48,364 nucleotides of DNA, taken from positions 158,836-207,199 of the forward strand of contig MNCI01008331.1 in assembly GCA_015680685.1 (NCBI GenBank), read 5' to 3'. The DNA comes from Gnetum montanum. Its lineage: Eukaryota; Streptophyta; Gnetopsida; Gnetales; Gnetaceae. Shown here one piece after another: positions 34,903 through 44,340 of the stretch. A program made the translations under genes and the position numbers. Under the pieces are notes generated by a model. That model saw nothing but the letters and a program-made list of their open reading frames with translations. It searched no databases and was not told the DNA's origin. Numbering within the stretch: the stretch's first letter is position 1; each line of letters begins with the position of its first letter.

Positions 34903-37170
34903 AGTTTTGGCAAGATTGCAAAAGGAATGCATATGAGTGTCTTCATGTGTGCTTGGTCTTAACCAGATATTTCTAGAAGGTGTGTAAACAATGGGCTTCT
35001 AGACTTTGAGCCTATTACTTATGGCACAATTGTAGCATCCCTAGAGACATCTCTAGATTGGTTGGACCACCTAGTTAGAGCTCTAGACCTAGAGGTAGGT
35101 GTCATAATTGAGGATCCTCTCATAGAAGTCCCTATAGTAACATGTAAAGGTGAGGTGAAGACATTGAAACTTAGTTCCTTATTAGAGCCTCAAATTAAAC
35201 AAATCATCTCTAAAGTCCTTAACAATAACATCAAGGCATTCACATGGTCTTACGAGGACATGCTGAGCTTGGACCCTCACATAATATAGCACAACATTAT
35301 CCTCAATCCTCACATAAAACTAGTTAAATAAAAGGCTCACAAAGTTAAGCCTAAGGTGGTGTTGGTAGTTCATGATGCAATCATTGAGCTTTACAAAGTT
35401 GGTTTCATTTGGGTAGTTGACTACGTCGACTGGGTTTCAAACATCGTAGTTGTCCCTAAGAAAAATGGAAGTATACGCATTTGCATAGACTTTTGAGACC
35501 TAAATAAGGCAACCATCAAAGATGACTTCCCATTGCCTAGTATTGGCCAACTCATCGATACTACAACTAGTCATGCCTTGTTGTTCTTTATGGATGGGTT
35601 TTTGGGGTACAAACAAATTTGGATCAACCTAGAGCACTAGCTTAGCACCACCCTCATGATGCCTTGGGGTACATTTTTCTATACAATGATGCCCTTTGGA
35701 CTATGGAACACAGGAGCAACCTACTAATGCGCAATGACATATATCTTTAGTGACTATCTACTTGACTTGCTCAATGGCTACGTTGATGATATAATAGTCA
35801 AGTCTAAGTTAGCTCATGATCATGTAGATGACTTGGACTACATTCTCAAATGTTGCTTTAGACATGAGCTTAGGCTAAACCCCAAGAATTGTATCTTTGG
35901 CATCAAACCTAATCAAATTTTAGGCTTTGTAGTATCAAAAGTAGGTATATGTGTAGACCTCAATGAGGTTAAGGCTATCATCAAATGAGCACCACCAAAA
36001 AACCTTAAGAAGCTATGCATGTTACAAGGTCGATTACAACTCATACATAGGTTTATTGCTAGATTGACTGATAAGTTGCAATCAATGCAACATTTTCTCA
36101 AAAAGGGAATCCACTTTGAGTGGAAAACTTAATGCTAAGAGGAATTTGACAACCTCAAAAAAGAGCTGGCTCAACTTCTGACAGTCTACCCTCTACAAGG
36201 AGATAAGCCATTCTACATTTACCCTACAACCTTAGACATGTACATTGCTTCTTTGCTTTGCCAAAAGTGAGATGATGGCCCAAAGGTCCCTATTTACTAC
36301 CTAAGCCATGCACTAGTGGCCCATGAGGTGAAATACAACGATGTAGAGAATAATTGTCTCGCCTTAGTCTTTGCACTCAAAAAATGGACACACTAACTTT
36401 TCCATAGTTAAGTTAATGTTATTCGCAAAAGCAATGTTCTCCAAGTGGTTACCATGAACATGTATGAAAGTAGGTGAATTGCACAATGGAAGGTAATAAA
36501 TGTGAAGTTTGAGCTGCACTACATAGCACAAGCAACCATAAAAGGTGAAGTAGTAGCCACACAACTCATGACTTCACCCATAGATGATCAAGTAACAATA
36601 GATCTAGAATTTTTGGATGAGCATGCCAAAAGCATAAGTCAAGTACCTGCAAAATTTGAGGCATTTTTACACTTTGATGGTGCTTCAACCACACAAGGTG
36701 GTAGTGCCATTGCTGCTATCATGTTTCCCTCTAAGGATATTTGACCCTTTGCATACCACTTTGCATTTCCTTGCACAAAAAATGTGGTAGAGTATGAAGT
36801 TCTCCTTAGAGGTGTCTTAGTAGCCCATGAGTTAGGAATCCAAAACATAGTAGTCCAAGGTGATTCATAGCTTGTTGTCAACCAAGTTATAGAGAGTTAT
36901 GCTTGCAAGGCATAACATTTACAACCTTATTATGATCTGGCAAAACATTTGCTCAAAAAATTTGCAACTATAGATGTAAAACACATCCCTCATAATGAAA
37001 ATGTCATTGTTGATGCATTAGCCATTCTAGCCTTAAGCATAGCACCCAACATGTTTTCTACATTGCCCACTTTGATAGTGAACTACACCAAACCTATAAC
37101 TCAAACAACAAGCATTGCATCCATAGATGCAACAAGCATAGCTCATGCCCAAGATTTGGCCACAATTTAG
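34902..37170 (+). pseudogene. Element C pol: reverse transcriptase, RNase H, archaeal-type RNase H
   Basis: One frame carries the whole region with about fifteen stops and no clear frameshift. RT: VPKKNGSIRICIDF, then a TGA in place of Arg (35494), DLNKATIKDDFPLP, MPFGLWN and the catalytic YVDD at 35779-35790. RNase H: FYIYPTTLDMYIASLLCQK to FALKKWTH, with IAQWKVINVKFELHY in the tether. Second RNase H (about 36655-37040): FDGAS (Asp at 36676), VEYE, GDS (Asp at 36862) and VDALA (Asp at 37012), so all four acidic residues remain. This dual RNase H is characteristic of the Tat/Ogre group. The enzymes copied element RNA into DNA; the stops inactivate this copy. Confidence 0.85.
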
Positions 37171-37850
37171 TAGTGTAGAAACTAAAGCCTTTTGTGAGCA
37201 CCTTGGCATTAAACATTCCTTTTCATCACCATACTACCCATAGGTGAATGGCCAAGTAGAGGCTATGAACAAGGTTATGATTAGCCTTTTGTAGAGGATG
37301 CTTAGGAACAACAAGTGATAATGGCATGAATAGCTAGTTTACGTGCTATGAGCCTACTATACAACATGCAAAACAACAACAACTAAGATGCCATATAGTC
37401 TTGTGTATGGATCTGAAGCAATGTTGGCTGTTGAGCTGAAGGTCCCATCACTCAGTATTATACTCTCAAGCTTCATTGATGAAGTTTAGAACAATGAGTT
37501 GAGAATCATTGACCTCAACTCTATGGAGGAGGAGCGCATGCAAACACTTGATTGCATTGAGTGGTACTAGGAAAAGCAATTGCAAAAGCACTGTCACAAT
37601 CAACATCAACGCCTGACTAAGAAGGAGGACCTAGTCCTGAAGGTCATTTGTGAGCCTGTAGACAAATTCTCAGCTAACTAGGAATGACCTTTCTTGATCA
37701 TAAAGGCCTATGACAATGGAGCATTCAAGCTTGCTGATCTAGATGGTAATGAGTTTGCCAATCCAATTAATCACTTGTACCTAAAGGTGTACTATGCCTA
37801 CTACATAGTGTCACACCAACGACAAAGCAAGGTAAGCAAACATTTGCTAT
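37171..37850 (+). pseudogene. Element C integrase, C-terminal half only
   Basis: The frame changes at about 37160 and enters integrase midway: SSVETKAFCEHLGIKHSFSS, then VNGQVEAMNK with the third catalytic acid (Glu). MPYSLVYGSEAML follows, and at the end FLIIKAYDNGAFKLADLDG and a final LKVYYAYY. The HHCC zinc-binding part and the first two catalytic Asp are missing. An internal deletion of roughly 150-250 codons therefore joins the end of the second RNase H to mid-integrase. Stops are frequent. Confidence 0.8.
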
Positions 37851-38125
37851 GACATTAAACTGGCATAGAATGTCTACTATGATGTTAAACTGGCATAGAA
37901 TGTTCATTATGATGTTAAACTGGCACCCACAACATGGTTCACTATGACCTTAAACTGGCCATTCATCATCCGCTACGATGTTAAAATAGCATAGTGGTAT
38001 GCTTGGACCTTAAACTAACACATCATAGTCTACCTGGACCTTAAACTAGGTTCATAGTCTGATAGGACCTTAAACTAGTACATCATGTGGTCTACCAAGA
38101 CCTAAAATTTGGTTTGTAGTTTAGC
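37840..38125. repeat. TTAAACTGGCA tandem array after integrase
   Basis: About eight copies of a 30-40 bp unit such as TATGATGTTAAACTGGCATA begin within 40 bp of the end of integrase. The same motif occurs after gag-protease and just before pol. Confidence 0.75.
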
Positions 38126-39708
38126 ATTCATAGTTTGACACACATAGTTCTATGGACAAGTGAGCATGAATACTTCCAATCATTTGTTGCCTACTCACAC
38201 TTCTTGGGTATGGTGGGGTGGGGTGTTGTAGTTCCAAAATCAAGTTTACATCGTAAAGAAAAAACCCTCTTGAGCATTTGTAGTAACACTATCCTTAGCA
38301 TCTTGTTGATCTTTCGGAGATGCCTTTTGACATCTTGCTGACCTTCTAGAGCTACCGCCACCATCGCCAATCATCCTGGTTAGAGCTCTCACTATCATCA
38401 CTCATCGATAAACAAAAGGTACTATGGCCTAGCCATAGCACTACCATCATCCAACCCTCACCATTGCCTAGCCTTGGAAAAGCATCTAGCACCGTGGCTT
38501 CCTACCATGCGGCTGGGTTTCCTGGCTCTTGTCTTTGGTGAGAGCTCCTGAGCACTTGCATTGCCAATGCCTTTAGCCACTTGGATGCTCACTTCTAGTG
38601 TGGCTACTAGACATTTTATAGCCTATCACCACTGATTCTTGCACTAGCCTTCTTGCTTTGGACACTGCATGCACTTACAGTGCGCTTGTAGACAAGACTT
38701 TGCCTTCATCTCACATGGTGTGGTGGTTTTTTCTTGTTTTTTTTGTGTTGTGCTTGTAGGATGAAGCCTCAATGATACTATTCAAGGGTGTGCTTCATTG
38801 TGGTGGTAACTCACCACACTACTCTAATGTGTCCATTTTGGCTTGCTAAGCAACTTAAGAGTGCACATCCTTACTACCCCGCTCTAGTCGATTCACCTCT
38901 ACCTCTTGATCTTACATTTTCCTGCACTTCCTGCAAGCTTCTCTGATGCACATAGTACCTTTCTTGTAGTTAACCATAGAACCCATGATGGACATAATGT
39001 AACTTGTCCCATGGGATGCCTTTGTGGTCTGGTCAAAGCCCCAAGTGGATGTAACACAACTCATCTTGGGGAGGAAACACTTGTCCTATAGATGTGACAT
39101 AGTTGGAAATTTTGCTAAGAAACATGTAGTCTTCTCAGCAACACAAAACATAAAAAAAAGAGGGAAAAATAAAATGAAAAAGAAACAAGAAAGCAAAAAC
39201 AAAAAATAAAAGAGAAAGATGAAAAAAATATAGAACCAAGAACAAAAGAAAAATGGGACGAAACACGTGCCTAAGTAAAATAGCACAATTGCCATTTTAC
39301 AATCGGTCCAACCCCAGATCAACCATCTCATAAGCACTTCAATGAGAGGTTAAAATCCTAAGGGTAGGCCATATTCACATGCTGACTTCCTCACAAGCAC
39401 TTTGATGAGGGATCATGCTTTAGCGACAAGCCATCGTGATGCTACATCCTACAGCCACATGTACAATGAAGATCCTCTTCATTTGTTGTTCCTTGATCCA
39501 TCTTCTTAACCTATTCCTTGCCATACTTTATCCCCTTAGAACTCTGAAACATGGTGAAGAATTATCTAATTAGGCATTAACGAGCAGTGTTGGTGTCATG
39601 TTTGTCGTGGTGTTTTGTATTCTTTATTGATGTCTCTCGGGCTAATCCTCCAAACGTTAACATAGAGAGACCAATGAAACACCAGCAATTCAGGCTTCAG
39701 TAGTTCGA
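38126..39708. other. Element C 3' spacer
   Basis: About 1.6 kb without a recognisable gene; short frames look accidental. A purine-rich A/G stretch lies at 39150-39260. There is no clear polypurine tract directly before the 3' LTR at 39709, so the tract has decayed or the boundary is a few bases off. Confidence 0.5.
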
Positions 39709-41511
39709 TGCCAAGTTTGTCTAAGTGTTAAAACTTGGTAAATTTTTTCTAAGTTTGGTGTTACGCTCTCCAACGTAGCTAGTATAGCATACATTGAGGC
39801 CTATTTTGCAAGATTTTTCTAAGTGTCAATAGTAGTTCCATGAAAATTTTTCTAAGTGTCCTACTATGCTCTTAGTCTACCTGCTACACTCCCCAATGTA
39901 GCCAGTGTTACACACACTTCCATGGCTAGTTTGCCCAAGTGTCAAGCCAAAAGTGATCAAGGGTCACTTGGGATGGACAAAACAGTTTGGTAAATTTTCT
40001 ATCTCCTAGGTTGTCATGCTTGCTATGTTCCCTAGCGTATCTAGCTTGACACATGTTCTAGTAGCCAGTTTGCTCAAGTACTAGGCTAAAGGTTGTAAAA
40101 ATTGCTTAGGATAGAAAAAATAGTTTGGTAAATTTTCTATCTCTCTGGCTATCATGCTTGCTATGCTCCCCCACGTAGCCAATGTGACCTAGGTTCTAGT
40201 GCCCAGTTTTGCCTAAGTGTTGGATAAGGATCTATCAAGCTAGCTCAACAGGGAAGACACATTTGGCACATTTTCTAAGGTCCTTGCTATGCTCCCTAGC
40301 ATAGCTAGTGTGAAAAGTGTGAAACTTCAAAATTTTACAAATTTTCACTAAATGTTGTGTTACACTCTAGAGCGTAGTCAGCTTGACACTAAAGAAAAGC
40401 CTTTGACAGCCTCCAAAAGCCTTCAGAACTTAGCATTGGCCTTCATCTCAACTCTGACGTTCCTCTGGCAACCAAGATTAGTAGTTTATATTTCTTTTGC
40501 ATCCCCATTGGTCCCCAAAATTGTCCCTAGGCTTGATCCTACTCAAAAGAGGGGGAAGATATAATCCCAAAGTGTAGCCTCTAAGTTGTACTATCTTGCA
40601 CTATTTGCAGGTACATTGCAGTCTCTTAAACTCTAGCACATGCAGTGTGGGTAGTGCAGTCATTGTTCAGTAGTCTCTAGGAACCCATTGCTATCCTTTA
40701 GAGTGTAACACTTTGCTACTCTTGTGAGAGCATAACATGTTAGCGTAGCCCCCTCTACGCTCATGCCACATGGCACCCATGCTATGTGGCACTTGATCTA
40801 CATCTCATGCTAAACCTAGCCCTATAAATACCCTAATGTTTAGAACTCTAGGGTTTGGAAAAATCAAAAGAGCATTGGGCATTTTAGTTGTTTGAGCATC
40901 CTTGGCACTCTTGCACTTGAGCATTTGAGCTTCACACCTTGGCGCCTCCCAAACGTAGTCCATTGTTGTACCCGTAGAACATAACAATAGCCAACTCTAT
41001 AGGTTCAACCTCTATTGCAGTTGCTAGCTCCATGTCATAGGCATCTTAGAGACCATGACTACACCGCTATGCTACCACTGTGTCTACTTGATGCCACATA
41101 CCATTCTCACCTCTTGTCTAGCAAAAGTTACACTCCCCATTTTTGGGGCGGTGCATTTCTTTGTTCTTAAGCTCTATTCCAGTTCTTTTTCAAGCATTTT
41201 TCTCTGATATTAAGCATAAATCTCAAAATTTTCTATTGTTTGATACATACTTGCATGTTCACTTCACTATTTTTAGGCTGAGACACCCTACTATGCTCTA
41301 GCTTGGCCAATCTCGGTGTTTGCGTGTAATGCAGTATAAACCGTTCTTACATACAGTCATCTTAACACCATGTAAGTCCATGTTTGATCGACTAGACCAT
41401 TCAGGGCACCTTTTTTTCATTTCCCAGCATAGCCCTAGCATGGATTTAGGATTAGGTTGTATGCCTGCTGACCTCTCGGTGTTCCAGCCACTGAAATTTT
41501 TGGACATCACA
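39709..41511 (+). repeat. Element C 3' LTR
   Basis: It starts TGCCAAGTTTGTCTAAGTGT and ends GACATCACA, 1803 bp. It includes the about 570-bp tandem-repeat section missing from the 5' LTR, with units like TTGCTATGCTCCCTAGCRTA. The TATA-like TATAAATA is at 40823-40830. The last 300 bp align closely with 24600-24906. Confidence 0.8.
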
Positions 41512-44340
41512 TCATGCATAGGATCCCATCTAACTTTGGACACCGCAATGGAGAAAACTACAAGACAATAAAAAACAACCAAAATATTTAAAAAATAACT
41601 AAAAATAATTTTAATTATAAAACATAAAAACATAAAAATATAAAAAAAAATGCAAAACCAAAATGTTCTAACTTTTCTTACCAACATTAGGGGCTATATG
41701 CTCTAACCTATCTATCATGTAATTTGCCATTCCTTGCAAGGATTCCAACTTGTATAGGGCCTTCACACAAGGCTTGGGATGGAATGTGGATGTAGATGCT
41801 TCTAGATAATACAATTTTCAAAAAGAAATTATAACATTTGAAATAAAAAATGTAGGAAATACCAAAATCTTACTAGAAAGATCATGTGAAAAGTCTATTA
41901 GAGGGTTCTCTTTTGGAGGAAAATCACCTAAGATGGAATCCAAAACATCTAGTGCTTTCTAAGACATCCTTTCCTCTTCTTCTTTACATCATTTCTCCTC
42001 CTTTGTAGCAACTTGAATAGCCAACCCTTCTTACCTACAATCAATCAAAGCCAAAATAGAATAAGTTAATAAACATTTTTAACAAAAAAATATAGCCAAA
42101 AATTATAACCAAAGAAAAAAATTAAAAACTAAAAAGAAAAAAGATAAAAAATATGTACATACTTTCAACATTCTGATTAACCTTCTTAAACTTGATGGCT
42201 AGCTTCTTAGGTGCTAGCTAGTAGAGAATGGAAACATTTTTTCAATTTGTAGCCTCTTCATCTTTTCCTTGGCTATGCTGTTTGCATCTATGTATATCCT
42301 ATTGGTCCTTCTTACATTACCATGTGTAGCATGAGGTTCCATCCATATGCTATTAGGAGAACAACAATGCATACCACTAAAATTCTTAGTGGTAATTAAT
42401 AGTGATGCTCCAAGCTCCTCCACATGCATATCTTGGACACACATCAATGGAACAATGTGATGGGTCCAAGGTTTGAAATATTGAAATGCATCATGAGCCA
42501 TCAACTTTCCATTCTTCCTAACCACCAAGAATTCCACAAACCATCTAAGATGTGCAGCAAAGAATGTGTAATGCATATAACATATAGAATTGAGGTTGTT
42601 GCAAAATTTTTGGATTTCATCTTGTAGAGAAATAATTAAGAAGGTAGGCCAATCAAACCTAGTATCATCAGCTAACATCTTTTTCATTATCTAGGCTTGT
42701 TTAACCCCTATGGTTTCCTTTTGTGATAGTAGCATGAAAAAGGCTCTAGAATGAAAGAGAGGGTAGGTCTCATTGGCTTCCTCAACTTCACAATCACTAA
42801 AGGTCAACACACCATCAGTAGAGGAGTTAAGCCAAGCCTTCATTTCCTTTCTATGACTTTCATCTTTCCTTGTTCTAATGACTACCTTAACACCACTAGA
42901 AGGTACAACAATAGATCACTAAACATAGATTCATTAATGCTCAAAATTACGATATAACCATGGATATGGGTGATGAATTTGGTGATCTTCTCATTAAAAT
43001 AATCAACCACATTCGACATCTCCATTGTTGACATCAATGGAATAGGTAGCATAAATAGGTTAAACAAACCTACATCAGTAATGTTTTATTAGAAAATCAT
43101 AGGAGCCTTGTTTGCTAACCATTCTTGTATTGAGTCTACTTCATCCCACTTGAGTTGAATATTCTTCTTAGCATGACTTGAAATGGTCACATTGACAATG
43201 GATTGATGTATAAAATCTACAATACAACATAGATAACATATTAGCCTCTTACATTGTAGAAATTTTAAAACCAAAGAAAACCATAAAATACTATAAAAAA
43301 GTAGAAAACCAAAAATACCAAAAGTATTAACCATGCTTAAACAACTTTTACTCATTAGACTTGGGCAAAGCTTTAAATTTAGAACAAGTTGGCATAAGTG
43401 CTCCTAAGTTTGCATGGGCCCATTATTTATGTGCATGATTGATGGCTAAATTTTTTTCATATACATGAGAATGATACATACAGTATCTACTAAACTTAGC
43501 TTTGAGCAGATTGAGCACTTGCCTTCTCATGACCTCATCTTGTCTGAATTCTTCCAAGGCTATATGAGTCATAGACAAGGTTTGGTCATTCATCATTAAT
43601 CCCCTAGGATGCATCCTATAACTGCAAAAATGAAGCATTAAAATAGTTAGAACCAAACAATCGTAAAGCCAAGAAAGAATAAAGATGACAATTTAGATCC
43701 AAACTTATGCTTTTCATAGGTAGACAGTTCTTGGAGGATTTTAAAAGAGTGTGTTTATGTGGTGGCCTATCATCAAGCTATTGTCAAAATTGTACTATGA
43801 GTACATAGGCATTTCTTGGATTTGGGATAATCATTTAACTCCTATTGAAAATGAGCTCCTACTATGCTTTATATTCCTCTAAGTGTTAGGATCATTCACT
43901 ATGAATTGCAAGATGCAGGTAGAAGACCTTGCCAATAGGATCTTTATAAGGATGGAGGCAACATCTACCACCAAGTGTGATCACATAGTCACATTTTAGT
44001 TGTAGAGCAACTATGCCAAGAATTCTCTTACACTAGGTCTAAACCGTATCAAATTACATTTGTTAATGCATATATCTAGGTTTAGACTCTTTTGTGTGGC
44101 TATTTGGACACACCATAGGTTCTTCACCAACTCCACAATGATCAATATGGGCTTTATAAATGCCTTTCACATAGCCAAGCCACACAACCATAGCCATAAG
44201 AAACCATAAAAGCCTTAAAACAAAATGCAATAAAAAAAAAATAGCCTCTACAATGATAGCATTGGTCCTAAAAATATAAAAAAAATTTAAAAATAGCTAA
44301 CTCCATCACTCCAACTCCAACATGAACGAAAGTTTAGCCT
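41512..44340 (-). pseudogene. Element B antisense ORF, 5' exons (FCP1-like and unknown regions)
   Basis: On the minus strand, from about 44.16 kb, KPILIIVELVKNLWC is followed by IRFRPSVREFLA (about 44.04 kb), then a WS-like stretch broken by TGA. This parallels the FCP1-like domain of C. Further along are a segment at 43.1-42.9 kb and a well-preserved 157-codon frame (42687-42214) with HYTFFAAHLRWFVEFLVVRK, homologous to FTFFVACLQRFAKFLVVHEN in C. Then come an exon ending DRLEHIAPNV, an intron at 41558-41681 (GTAAGA...TTGTAG) and VSKVRWDPMHD at the junction with C. The sequence resumes at 23674. Confidence 0.65.
41558..41681 (-). other. Predicted intron of the B antisense ORF, matched in C
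   Basis: Minus-strand GTTG|GTAAGAAAAG ... TTGTCTTGTAG|TTTTC gives 124 bp of very AT-rich sequence. It occupies the same place as 30530-30616 in C, between PNV/PNI and the R/K-WDP motif. Confidence 0.6.

Larger units (their letters stand above)
23675..41511 (+). mobile_element. Element C: Tat/Ogre-like LTR retrotransposon nested in B
   Basis: A 17.8-kb element with direct LTRs (23675-24906 and 39709-41511). Its order is primer site, gag-protease, a long antisense ORF, then RT, RNase H, archaeal-type RNase H and a truncated integrase. The second RNase H and the protease type place it in the Tat/Ogre group. Flanking B sequence resumes in the same antisense frame on both sides. The target duplication is unclear (TCAA on the left, TCAT on the right). 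The copy is old: pol has about fifteen stops but few frameshifts. Confidence 0.8.

Noticed and set aside
38906-39337. Small open frames near 39 kb as a gene
   Set aside because: They overlap in several frames, have low-complexity Phe/Lys content and no homologue in B; chance frames in AT-rich DNA.
41512-41532. TCATGCATAGGATCC next to the 3' LTR of C resembles the 33.8-kb minisatellite unit
   Set aside because: It is part of the B antisense exon (RWDPMHD) and only about 12 bases match; likely coincidence.
22651-44340. FCP1-like sequence as an independent host gene
   Set aside because: It occurs in two diverged retroelement copies in the same place and orientation relative to gag-protease, so it belongs to the element family.
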